Positions 1 through 6,427 are shown, counted from the stretch's first letter. The stretch is 6,819 nucleotides of DNA from Pseudomonadota bacterium (GCA_030673345.1 DAOVJH010000079.1:1-6819); one strand, 5' to 3'. Program-made: numbers and translations. The notes: generated by a model not told the origin, from the sequence alone.

Positions 1-938
1 ATCGCATTGGCGACATCGCTTGCTTCAGCCCGTGTCGGTTTTGGGTTGCGTTCCATCGAAGCCAGCATCTGGGTGGCTGTTATCACCGGTTTTCCGTTAC
101 TCACCGTGGTGCGGATGATATGCTTCTGTGTGGTCGGTACGTCGGCCAGCGGCAGCTCCACACCGAGATCACCGCGGGCGACCATGATGCCGTCTGCGGC
201 ACCGACAATCTCTTCCATGTTCGCTACACCGGCCTTGTTTTCTATCTTGGCGATGATGGGAATCAGCACTTCTTTCTCGATGAGGATCTCGCGCATCTTG
301 TAGATGTCGTCAGCACTCTGAACGAACGATGCCGCGATATAGTCAACGTCATTCTCTGCAGCGAAGCTCAGTTCTTTGACGATATCATCCCGGTTTTCCG
401 GGCTGACAGCGCTCATCGCCAGTTGCGTGTCCGGCAGGTTAACGCTCTTTGAATTTCCCAGCAGGCCGCCGTGGATGATACGGCAGTTGATCACGCCATC
501 GCTTACGTTATCAACCTCCAACTCTATCGCGCCGTCGTCTAGCAGTATCGGTGTTCCCTTAGAGACTTCTTCGAATAGTTTCTGGTAGGTGATCGATACC
601 CCTGTGTTATCGCCGACCCTGTCTTCGGTGTGCAGGCTGAAATTTTCACCCGGAACCAGGGTGGTGGAATCGCCTTCCAGCAGGCCGGTGCGAATCTCGA
701 TTCCCCGGGTGTCGATCATGATTGCGATGTTTCGGCCCAGTTCGCTGGCGGCGGCGCGCAGGGTCTCGATCTGCTTGCTGTGCTTGTCATGGCTGCCGTG
801 TGACAGGTTCAGACGGGCGACGTTCATGCCTGCCTCGATCATGGCTTTGAGCATCTCTGGTGTTTCACAGGCAGGCCCGATGGTGGCGACGATCTTGGTT
901 TTTCGCACAGGTATGTGGCTGGCTGGATTATCGTTCAT
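1..938 (-). CDS. pyk: Pyruvate kinase, partial (C-terminus beyond window)
   Basis: This enzyme catalyses the last step of glycolysis, phosphoenolpyruvate plus ADP to pyruvate plus ATP, in the cytoplasm. I translated the minus strand from ATG 938-936; 312 codons stay open to the left edge. Family landmarks appear in order: [10 protein letters not shown] (13-22), [10 protein letters not shown] (39-48) with Arg42, [10 protein letters not shown] (76-85), LLDDG (132-136), AKIEN (230-234) with the catalytic-type Lys231 and metal ligand Glu233, [13 protein letters not shown] (249-261) with Asp257, ITATQML (286-292) with Thr289, and [12 protein letters not shown] (301-312). The missing part is the end of the A domain and the C-terminal domain. 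ATG 938 has only a weak ribosome binding site, but it places [10 protein letters not shown] at the usual distance from the N-terminus. Several normally invariant residues differ: GPE is GIE at 79-81, KGVNLPG is KSVNLPD at 164-170, and (S/T)EKD is SPEN at 179-182. The family assignment is certain; full activity is inferred. Confidence 0.96.
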   Translation of the reverse strand, partial: MNDNPASHIPVRKTKIVATIGPACETPEMLKAMIEAGMNVARLNLSHGSHDKHSKQIETLRAAASELGRNIAIMIDTRGIEIRTGLLEGDSTTLVPGENFSLHTEDRVGDNTGVSITYQKLFEEVSKGTPILLDDGAIELEVDNVSDGVINCRIIHGGLLGNSKSVNLPDTQLAMSAVSPENRDDIVKELSFAAENDVDYIAASFVQSADDIYKMREILIEKEVLIPIIAKIENKAGVANMEEIVGAADGIMVARGDLGVELPLADVPTTQKHIIRTTVSNGKPVITATQMLASMERNPKPTRAEASDVANA

Positions 939-976
939 GGCAGTGATCAATTCATTTGATTTTGTATGGATAGGAC

Positions 977-1004
977 ATTATGAACCCTCGGTATACAGAC
1001 GCAA
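977..1004 (-). promoter_or_regulatory. Candidate sigma70 promoter for pyruvate kinase
   Basis: On the minus strand, TTGCGT (1004-999) and CATAAT (982-977) are separated by 16 bases and lie about 40 bases upstream of the pyruvate kinase ATG. The -10 box matches TATAAT at five of six positions and the -35 box matches TTGACA at four of six. A 12-base palindrome, CAATATATATTG (1002-1013), overlaps the -35 end. The placement suggests that pyruvate kinase has its own promoter rather than depending only on readthrough from the HxlR-type gene upstream. This is a match by eye only. Confidence 0.4.
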
Positions 1005-1038
1005 TATATATTGTGGGTATGTGAGCCGGTTTAAGTTT

Positions 1039-1407
1039 TTACAGGTTCATCTTTATCTGGGCTTTAGTGGCAGCGATATTGTTTACCCCCCAGTTTGCCA
1101 TCTCTCTTAGGACCGGCCCAAGCGATAGTCCCTTGTCTGTTAAACGGTAGGCGTATCGGACAGGGCGTTCCTGGTAAGGCGTTTTCAGGATAATGCCATT
1201 TTCAGTCAGCCGCTTTAGCCGGTTCGCGAGGATATTGGTGGGTATCTTTTCGGGTGAGGACTGAAATTCGCTATAGGTGCTTTTACCGGCAAACAGGTCG
1301 CGTATTACCAGTAGCGTCCATTTGTCGCCAAGGATATCAAGGGTGTTGGCAATCGGGCAGGGTGAGCGCATATCAGGAATGCTTATCGCTTTATTCGTGT
1401 TATTCAT
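1039..1407 (-). CDS. HxlR-family winged helix-turn-helix transcriptional regulator
   Basis: A 122-residue protein with the typical length and layout of HxlR/MarR-like dimeric regulators. The hallmark N-terminal stretch CPIANTLDILGDKW (17-30) is followed by TLLVIRDLFAGKSTYSEF (31-48). The recognition helix region is NILANRLKRLTENGII (58-73), and the wing is around YQERPVRYAYRLTDKG (78-93). It has a single cysteine, Cys17, at the conserved CP position; in several characterised family members (YodB, HypR) a Cys near the N-terminus senses electrophiles or oxidants, so thiol sensing is plausible but not shown. The start at 1407 is the only ATG giving the full hallmark region; the ribosome binding site is weak (AAG a few bases upstream). 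It is divergent from the membrane-protein gene at 1528, with paired inverted repeats between them, so it probably represses that gene and itself. Pyruvate kinase follows 100 bases downstream on the same strand. Confidence 0.93.
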   Translation of the reverse strand: MNNTNKAISIPDMRSPCPIANTLDILGDKWTLLVIRDLFAGKSTYSEFQSSPEKIPTNILANRLKRLTENGIILKTPYQERPVRYAYRLTDKGLSLGPVLREMANWGVNNIAATKAQIKMNL

Positions 1408-1430
1408 GGTCTTAAGTTTATTGCATTTGC

Positions 1431-1459
1431 CCAGTAACTTGCAAATTAAAAGTTACTGG
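1431..1459. promoter_or_regulatory. Inverted repeat, candidate HxlR operator 1
   Basis: CCAGTAACT (1431-1439) and its exact reverse complement AGTTACTGG (1451-1459) flank an 11-base AT-rich spacer. The left arm continues as AGTAACTTGCA, the same half-site as in the adjacent palindrome. It lies 24 to 52 bases upstream of the HxlR-type start codon, where a repressor would block that gene's promoter. The role is inferred from position and symmetry. Confidence 0.65.
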
Positions 1460-1464
1460 TTTAT

Positions 1465-1489
1465 AGTCACTTGCATAATGCAAGTGACT
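1465..1489. promoter_or_regulatory. Perfect 25-bp palindrome, candidate HxlR operator 2
   Basis: AGTCACTTGCAT (1465-1476) and ATGCAAGTGACT (1478-1489) are exact reverse complements around the central base 1477. The left half-site AGTCACTTGCA starts 32 bases after the related AGTAACTTGCA at 1433, about three helical turns, so two regulator dimers could sit on the same DNA face. The palindrome contains CATAAT (1474-1479), a possible -10 element, and ends 38 bases before the ATG of the divergent membrane protein. Operator function is inferred. Confidence 0.75.
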
Positions 1490-1527
1490 TGTATGGTTTT
1501 CATCAATAAAGCGTTGGAGGAGTAGAT

Positions 1528-2175
1528 ATGAATGCGATCATTTTTGAATCAGATAATAAACAGAAGGTTTCATCATCGATGACCAAAGCGGTTTTTTTGA
1601 TCTGTCTGGGCTGGTTCGCCACTATTCTGGTGACGGCTTTATCAGGTGTTTTCGATGCCCCTGCCGGCGACAGGCCGCTGGCTATCCTGATGGCAGTATT
1701 GATGCCAGTGGCTGTGTTTACAGTGGCTTATCTCAATATGAAATCATTTAAGGATTGGGTGCTTAGCCTTGATATGCGGCAATTGATCCTGTTGCACAGC
1801 TGGCGCATGGTGGGTATCGGGTTTGTGTTCCTGTATTTTCAGGACAGATTGCCGGCACTGTTTGCTCTACCCGCTGGACTCGGTGATGCGATGGCAGCGA
1901 TTGGCGCATTGTTTCTTGGTATAGCACTGTATGAGCGGGCTGAAACGGTGTCGCCAAAGCGGATTTTTTTCTGGAACACGTTTGGATTAATCGATTTTAT
2001 TATCGCTGTTTCCATGGGCGTCCTTACCAGGACGGGAGACCTGCTATATTTCCCCGGGCAGGCAGGTAGTGACATCATGGGGTCTTTTCCGCTGGCGCTG
2101 ATTCCCGGTTTCGCGGTTCCGTTCTACGTGATCACCCACCTGATCATCTTTGCGCAATTAAGAGCGAAGCGCTAA
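1528..2175 (+). CDS. Uncharacterised six-helix integral membrane protein
   Basis: A 215-residue protein that I do not recognise as a named family. The start is well supported by GGAGGAG (1516-1522) five bases before the ATG. Six hydrophobic segments are visible, at about 20-41, 49-69, 86-104, 111-134, 146-166 and 187-210. The soluble N-terminus is short and polar (1-19), and the protein ends in the positive tail RAKR. Distinctive intramembrane or interfacial residues include LLHSWRMVGIGF (88-99), LPAGLGDAMA (114-123), WNTFGLIDF (149-157) and a GDLLYFPGQ loop (170-178). Asp120 and Asp156 lie inside hydrophobic stretches and His90/Arg93 sit in the third segment, which could suggest a small-molecule or ion-related role. 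It is divergent from the HxlR-type regulator and the operators lie directly upstream, so it is probably the regulator's target. Its length and helix number would fit a small transporter, a quinone or redox-related membrane protein, or a scaffold; no function can be assigned. Confidence 0.85.
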   Translation: MNAIIFESDNKQKVSSSMTKAVFLICLGWFATILVTALSGVFDAPAGDRPLAILMAVLMPVAVFTVAYLNMKSFKDWVLSLDMRQLILLHSWRMVGIGFVFLYFQDRLPALFALPAGLGDAMAAIGALFLGIALYERAETVSPKRIFFWNTFGLIDFIIAVSMGVLTRTGDLLYFPGQAGSDIMGSFPLALIPGFAVPFYVITHLIIFAQLRAKR

Positions 2176-2247
2176 GCAGAAGATGGAAATATTTAGCGTG
2201 TTATAAAGTGATGACTTAAACGCAAACAGGCACACGATGGGATATAC

Positions 2248-2275
2248 TTTCAAGGCACTATATATTATGTATAGT
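2248..2275 (+). promoter_or_regulatory. Weak candidate promoter in AT-rich gap before the rhodanese gene
   Basis: The 139-base gap (2176-2314) holds no gene. It is AT-rich, and TTTCAA (2248-2253) and TATAGT (2270-2275) are separated by 16 bases, ending about 40 bases before the rhodanese ATG. Other TATA-like boxes overlap (TATATT, TATTAT), so the exact element is uncertain. I see no terminator for the preceding membrane-protein gene, so readthrough is possible. Confidence 0.28.
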
Positions 2276-2314
2276 TTGTAAGTAGTTAGAATAATGTAAT
2301 TGAGTGGGCCTTTA

Positions 2315-2764
2315 ATGTTTGATCTTTTTTTTACACGACGCCAGCAGAGAATGATCGTTGCCGGTGTCTCGATACTGTTTTCATCGGTTCTGTGTGCAGG
2401 GCAAAAACCTTTTGCACCAGAAAATATTGATGGTGTGAGGGTCGTTTCAGCAGAACAGGTAATCGATCTGATTCTTGATAGTCCTGATCTGGTCGTGATC
2501 GATTCGCGTAAAAAAACGGAGTATCTAAAGGGGCATATCGAAGGTGCTATCAATATCCTCAATACCAGCCTGGAACGTGAGGATCTCGAGTCTATTTCAG
2601 CGGATAAATCCAGGGAAATCCTATTCTACTGCAATGGCACGCGTTGCCTTCGGAGTTCGGACTCGATCAAAAAAGCCAAAAGTTGGGGTTATAAGAACCT
2701 CATCTGGTTCCGTGGCGGCTGGAAGGAATGGACTGAGAAACGTTTGCCGGCTGTCACCGAATAA
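2315..2764 (+). CDS. Exported single-domain rhodanese-like protein
   Basis: Rhodaneses transfer sulfane sulfur through a persulfide on an active-site cysteine. From ATG 2315 the product is 149 residues. A positive N-region (TRRQQR, 7-12) leads into a hydrophobic stretch ending SSVLCAG (23-29), so it is probably a signal peptide cleaved after Ala28 or a membrane anchor; the protein should act in the periplasm. The rhodanese landmarks follow in order: VVIDSRKKTEY (60-70) with Asp63 and Arg65, GHIEGAIN (73-80), the active loop YCNGTRCLRS (105-114) with likely catalytic Cys106, and the closing FRGGWKEW (132-139). A second cysteine, Cys111, lies in the loop, as in the YCNG-x-x-C subgroup. An in-frame TTG at 2300 would add five residues; I prefer 2315 because a weak GAGTGG (2302-2307) precedes it. 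The membrane-receptor gene starts 49 bases downstream, so cotranscription is likely. Confidence 0.9.
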   Translation: MFDLFFTRRQQRMIVAGVSILFSSVLCAGQKPFAPENIDGVRVVSAEQVIDLILDSPDLVVIDSRKKTEYLKGHIEGAINILNTSLEREDLESISADKSREILFYCNGTRCLRSSDSIKKAKSWGYKNLIWFRGGWKEWTEKRLPAVTE

Positions 2765-2813
2765 GTCGATCTGATTTCATCCTGTTAAACCCAGAGCGTC
2801 CTATACTACATTG

Positions 2814-4661
2814 ATGAAGATCGAATCACTCTCAATTAAAACCTCGACGATTGCTATTTTCAGCATGATTGGTTTCACGGCCATCGTGCTGTCATTGTTT
2901 GCGGGCAACTACTTTAAACAGGCAGCGCTCGATGCGCAGATGAACAGCCTGTCGCGCGTTATGGAAGTCGCCTCACAGGAAATGCTGAAGAAGGTCAGAA
3001 ACCATACGTTTGATCTTGGCATGAAACTCGGTCACAACCGTGAGTTGATCTCGGCCGTTAATTCTTTCAGCAGATCAGATAATGCTAATAATAAAAAGCA
3101 GCTGATCAAGCTGCTCGATGACCCGTTTGTCAATGGTTTTGTCGGCGTGTATGAGATCGATCTGAATAAAGTCAGGGTCTACAACATGGATCTTGAGCTC
3201 ATTGCGAAAAGCAGTGCCGGCCGAGAAAATCTTGATGAAAATCTGGCTGATTATATCTCGACAGTGGTGAGTAACAGGGAAGCATCAGACCGTCTCAAAG
3301 CTGTCGATGCACTGTGGATGTCAGCCCAGGACCCACTGTTTTCCACACTGGTTCCGCTCGGTGGGCTGCGGCCTGTGGGTTACCTGGAGATCGTTGTTAA
3401 CCCGGTATTCAATCTTCCGGATATTGGCAAGATCACAAAAACGCCGGTGCATTTTTACTCCATGTCCGGCGAGCAGTTAGACGGTAATGACCAGAAGGTC
3501 TCGAGTGGTCATCTTCCCGTGGCATTTACTTTGCATGCGTCCAGTGGTGCGCCTGCCTTTAAAATCGTCGGCTATGAAAATATAAATGAGCTGAATCGGG
3601 AAATGAATCAAACCCAGGCAGTCACCATCAGCGGGTTTTTGCTGTTGTCACTGAGTGTGCTGTTATTTGCTCTCTGGCTGTCTAACCGTTTTCTGTTTTC
3701 TCCTATAAGCCGCATGATCGATGATATGCAGCGTATAACCAACGGTAAACTCGAGCTGACGGTCAGTAATAAAGGTTTGAGAGAATTTCATATATTTGCT
3801 GATGCTTTCAACTCGATGACAGAGCAGGTGAGGATGCGTACCAATGATCTGCAGCGTCTGCTCGATCTGGATGACAGTGCATTGATGTGTTTTGACCATG
3901 ATAATGATGCGGTATATTTCAACGAAGGGGCGACCAGCCTGTTGGGATATAGCAGTGATGAAATTATCGACCTGGATATCGATGACCTGTTTACTGATGA
4001 TATAGCCTCGTTGTTAAAAGCGGGTGAGAATGGTGACGCTCAGCAGGACAGCATTCGCCATGTGCTTAATTGCAAACATAAAGACGGGCAGGTATTTCAA
4101 TGTAACGCCAGTATCAACGCACTGGATGTCATGGGGCAGAGTGGATTTGCTATCGCTTTAAATGCCAAAACGGATAACGGAGATGCGTCCTCATCACAGA
4201 ACGACCAGCGCCTGAATGCAGTGGAGCAAACACTCAGCAGCCTGCTGGCGTTTGCTAAGGACAACCCCGGTGTCATGCCAGGGCTGGGCAGCCTGGGATC
4301 GCTGGATGTTAACGATTCAGAAATCAGCAGCCAAAAATCATTGTTAAGAGAACATGTGGTCAAGGTGATGAATCTGGCGCTGGCCTGCTGGGAGCATGAG
4401 CTTGGTAAAACCAAGATCGACCTGGCTGAAGAGAGCAAGATCTGGCCGATGTACATGGATAAGTCGACCCCGACTACACGTACGCTGGATAAATACCTGA
4501 ATATCGACCTTTGCCCAAAAAACCCGCGCAGTCAGAGAGCGGTAGATACGGCAGAGTTTGTCCTGAGAAGCGCTGGCAAATCAAAAACGACAAAGTGCAA
4601 AGAACTTCATGAAGCGCTGGATAAATTCCGTCAGCTGCTGTCTGGTATAAAGTCGAAGTAA
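2814..4661 (+). CDS. Membrane receptor: periplasmic sensor, HAMP, PAS, unassigned C-terminal module
   Basis: A 615-residue predicted signalling protein of the inner membrane. The layout is: TM1 (about 11-33); a periplasmic sensor of about 235 residues (34-268) whose LVPLGGLRPVGYLEIVVNP stretch and long N-terminal helix recall Cache-type receptors; TM2 (about 269-290); HAMP (291-342) with Pro297 and AFNSM but without the usual DEIG; and PAS (348-450) with VYFNEGATSLLGYSSDEI and HKDGQVFQCNASI. A Ser/Asn/Gln-rich linker leads to a C-terminal helical module (about 510-615) containing WEHELGKTKIDLAEESKIW (526-544) and RTLDKYL (556-562). I see no histidine-kinase, GGDEF, EAL, cyclase or MCP motifs. 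The C-terminal module must therefore be an unrecognised output, or the protein works through a partner. TTG 2811 is also in frame, but ATG 2814 is the better start. No ribosome binding site is visible; TATACT at 2802-2807 would allow a nearly leaderless message, otherwise it is cotranscribed with the rhodanese gene. Confidence 0.85.
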   Translation: MKIESLSIKTSTIAIFSMIGFTAIVLSLFAGNYFKQAALDAQMNSLSRVMEVASQEMLKKVRNHTFDLGMKLGHNRELISAVNSFSRSDNANNKKQLIKLLDDPFVNGFVGVYEIDLNKVRVYNMDLELIAKSSAGRENLDENLADYISTVVSNREASDRLKAVDALWMSAQDPLFSTLVPLGGLRPVGYLEIVVNPVFNLPDIGKITKTPVHFYSMSGEQLDGNDQKVSSGHLPVAFTLHASSGAPAFKIVGYENINELNREMNQTQAVTISGFLLLSLSVLLFALWLSNRFLFSPISRMIDDMQRITNGKLELTVSNKGLREFHIFADAFNSMTEQVRMRTNDLQRLLDLDDSALMCFDHDNDAVYFNEGATSLLGYSSDEIIDLDIDDLFTDDIASLLKAGENGDAQQDSIRHVLNCKHKDGQVFQCNASINALDVMGQSGFAIALNAKTDNGDASSSQNDQRLNAVEQTLSSLLAFAKDNPGVMPGLGSLGSLDVNDSEISSQKSLLREHVVKVMNLALACWEHELGKTKIDLAEESKIWPMYMDKSTPTTRTLDKYLNIDLCPKNPRSQRAVDTAEFVLRSAGKSKTTKCKELHEALDKFRQLLSGIKSK

Positions 4662-4706
4662 CCAGTGCGCCACCGAAAAGTTGATAGTGGTATTGTGTTA
4701 TCAAGG

Positions 4707-4739
4707 CTGGGACGAGAAACCGATTCCAGATAGTTTTTT
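4707..4739 (+). terminator. Rho-independent terminator after the receptor gene
   Basis: CTGGGACG pairs with CGATTCCAG to give an 8-bp stem with one G-T pair and one bulged A. The loop is six bases, and TTTTTT (4734-4739) follows four bases after the stem. It lies 45 bases after the receptor stop codon and would end the rhodanese-receptor transcript. Confidence 0.6.
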
Positions 4740-4780
4740 CGCCCCGACATTTTAAAGCGCACTAATACTCTAAAATCATC

Positions 4781-4797
4781 TCGTACATTTTCGTACA
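4781..4797. repeat. Tandem TCGTACA heptamers at 10-base spacing
   Basis: TCGTACA occurs at 4781-4787 and again at 4791-4797, exactly one helical turn apart. Each copy contains the self-complementary core GTAC. The pair sits about 210 bases upstream of the DUF302-like gene, in the range of an activator site. It is a candidate protein-binding site only. Confidence 0.35.
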
Positions 4798-4923
4798 AAC
4801 TCTTTTTTCCTCTCTCGTATCTGCTTGAAATAAATAATTATTTTTTATTATTTAAACGCACGAATTCAGACGAACGATTTGCTGGAAATCTATCATCTGC
4901 AAGTTTAATTTATGCCTCAGACA

Positions 4924-4953
4924 TTGAAATAAATGTTGCGCTATAGCCATAAA
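4924..4953 (+). promoter_or_regulatory. Candidate promoter for the duplicated DUF302-like gene
   Basis: TTGAAA (4924-4929) and CATAAA (4948-4953) are separated by 18 bases and end 47 bases before the ATG. Each box matches its sigma70 consensus at four of six positions. A second candidate lies further upstream (TTGAAA 4825-4830 with TATTAT 4846-4851, 15-base spacing), so the active start is uncertain. Confidence 0.3.
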
Positions 4954-5000
4954 AATCTGGCTTTATGCGATATGAAATTGACAAAAACTGAGGAAATGAT

Positions 5001-6404
5001 ATGAAAATGAATACAAATAAATCCGGCTCGAACGTCGGTGGCTGGGTGAAAAAATCACTCTGTGCCGGTATCGTTATGGGCCTGGCTATGTCAGCAAGTA
5101 CGAGCTTTGCGGGTATGGACTTTAAGGAAGATGATGGCAATCAAATGACGCCATTTGCACGTGTCGCACACGTCAAGGTAGTAAAAGATGAATATGGCAA
5201 CATCGACCGTCAAGCAACATATGTAAAGGCGAGACTGGTTGCTGAAGCTATCGCAAAGTATGTAGCAAAATACAATGATGCCGATGAATCAGGTTTTCCT
5301 GCTAACTGGATCGTAGGCGGTTCTGAAGGCGGCGTTGCTCCAGAGGATGCGATTATGCAGATTCCTTCACCTTTTCCTATCGATCCGGAAGACCTTGGTG
5401 CTGGTATCAAAAAGGCTAACGTGATGGACCTTTGTAATAGCTATTACGCCAAGATGGCGCTGGGTGTAGATCCGATTATCGGCGATAAGAACGATCCTAA
5501 CGATATAGATAAATATGTGGTAAATGGTTATAGCCATGCTCCAGCATTACCATGTGAAGTTGCGACATGGAATGATGATGAAAACATCTACATCGATATG
5601 CTGGATCCAAACGCTATTTTCAGCCTCTTCTTTAGTGATGTGCTGGTCAGCCCTGATATGCAGGATCCGGAGTTTGCTGCAGCTATTACTGCTCTGCCAG
5701 TAGCAGTCAAAAGCGAGCTCAAGACCATGATATATAAAGCACTTGGTGAAGCAGGTTTCAAATACAACACGCATGACAAGATGATTGGTCCTAAATACAA
5801 GACTGTTGAAGATATCTTTGAAGTAGTCGCCGCATCACCAAATGGATCACCTTACAAACATGTTGCTTACCTCAAGTCTGGTGGTGATGAATTTACTAAA
5901 GGTGAAACATCAGTTATTGCCCAGGCAATCATTGATACCATGAGCATACATGGTACAGCTGATGCCGGTACACATGATCCTGATCTTGAGGCTATCATGA
6001 GTCAACCGGGTAAGAGCAAATGGCGTTCTGCCCGTCACTTGCCACTCGGCCTGCCTGGCGCACCTGAGAAGAACTGGGTGATCGAAGCATGTTCTCCTTT
6101 TTATGCGAAGATGGCGATGGGAACGGGTATGCACCATGCAACGGCTTTACCTTGTGAGATCTCAGTGCAGCGAGTAGACCGTGATGGTGATGAATTATTT
6201 GAATCATTAGTTATCAGCTACCTGGATCCAGCCTTTATGATCGGTGCTATGTTCGCAGACATGACTGATGCTGAAAAAGCTGCTTTAGGTAGTGTGCCTG
6301 GTGAAATCAACAGTGACCTGCAAAATATCGTGCAGTATGCACTGGATAATGAGATTGGCGGATTAGTGATGGGTCCTCCATTGTCGTACACCATGCTGCC
6401 TTAA
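5001..6404 (+). CDS. Exported protein with two DUF302-like units (internal duplication)
   Basis: A 467-residue protein with a clear start: TGAGGAA sits five bases before the ATG. A signal peptide (positive Lys17-Lys18, hydrophobic core 19-32, cleavage after SFA at 35-37) sends it to the periplasm. The mature chain is two related units. Unit 1 begins at PFARVAHVK (51-59) and unit 2 at PYKHVAYLK (284-292). The conserved pieces follow in the same order: DLCNSYYAKMALG (143-155) against EACSPFYAKMAMG (362-374), ALPCEV (182-187) against ALPCEI (382-387), and MLDPNAIFSLFF (200-211) against YLDPAFMIGAMF (407-418). These match the DUF302 pattern C-N/S-x-x-x-A ... LPC ... DP. The mature protein has exactly four cysteines: 145 and 185, 364 and 385. 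Unit 1 carries about 20 extra acidic residues between its pair. Function is unknown; paired Cys plus an adjacent TlpA-like gene suggest redox or metal chemistry. A strong terminator follows it. Confidence 0.88.
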   Translation: MKMNTNKSGSNVGGWVKKSLCAGIVMGLAMSASTSFAGMDFKEDDGNQMTPFARVAHVKVVKDEYGNIDRQATYVKARLVAEAIAKYVAKYNDADESGFPANWIVGGSEGGVAPEDAIMQIPSPFPIDPEDLGAGIKKANVMDLCNSYYAKMALGVDPIIGDKNDPNDIDKYVVNGYSHAPALPCEVATWNDDENIYIDMLDPNAIFSLFFSDVLVSPDMQDPEFAAAITALPVAVKSELKTMIYKALGEAGFKYNTHDKMIGPKYKTVEDIFEVVAASPNGSPYKHVAYLKSGGDEFTKGETSVIAQAIIDTMSIHGTADAGTHDPDLEAIMSQPGKSKWRSARHLPLGLPGAPEKNWVIEACSPFYAKMAMGTGMHHATALPCEISVQRVDRDGDELFESLVISYLDPAFMIGAMFADMTDAEKAALGSVPGEINSDLQNIVQYALDNEIGGLVMGPPLSYTMLP

Positions 6405-6427
6405 TAAAAAACTAAAGTGTTCATAGT

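Larger units (their letters stand above)
4740..5000. other. 261-base AT-rich non-coding region upstream of the duplicated DUF302-like gene
   Basis: I find no convincing gene here on either strand. The region holds the TCGTACA repeat pair (4781-4797), a long A/T-only tract (about 4828-4855), and a pyrimidine-rich stretch (4800-4819). At least two promoter-like arrangements are visible: TTGAAA at 4825 with TATTAT at 4846, and TTGAAA at 4924 with CATAAA at 4948. It ends in the ribosome binding site TGAGGAA (4989-4995). The length and the AT-richness suggest a regulated promoter region rather than a minimal spacer. No known riboswitch was recognised. Confidence 0.5.

Noticed and set aside
1002..1013. 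CAATATATATTG palindrome as an operator
   Set aside because: Short alternating AT palindromes are common by chance in AT-rich promoter DNA; it is noted only with the promoter.
7..1110. Four plus-strand open frames across 7-1110
   Set aside because: All but the tail lie opposite the pyruvate kinase gene, whose minus-strand translation matches the family along its whole length; the plus-strand products are low-complexity shadows.
2158..2562. Minus-strand open frame of 134 codons
   Set aside because: It overlaps the start of the rhodanese gene and an AT-rich gap, resembles no protein family, and has no ribosome binding site.
4705..4735. GGGACGAGAAACC as a possible cyclic-di-GMP riboswitch core
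   Set aside because: It resembles the GEMM GACGCAAAGCC element only superficially; the paired stems and second half are absent, and the bases are better explained by the terminator hairpin.
5060..5063. Cys21 of the DUF302-like protein as a lipoprotein cysteine
   Set aside because: KKSLC lies at the start of the hydrophobic core, not at its end, and a standard SFA cleavage site follows at 35-37.
4474..5140. Minus-strand frames at 4474-4704 and 4910-5140
   Set aside because: They overlap the receptor terminus or the DUF302-like start, and their translations look like non-coding sequence.
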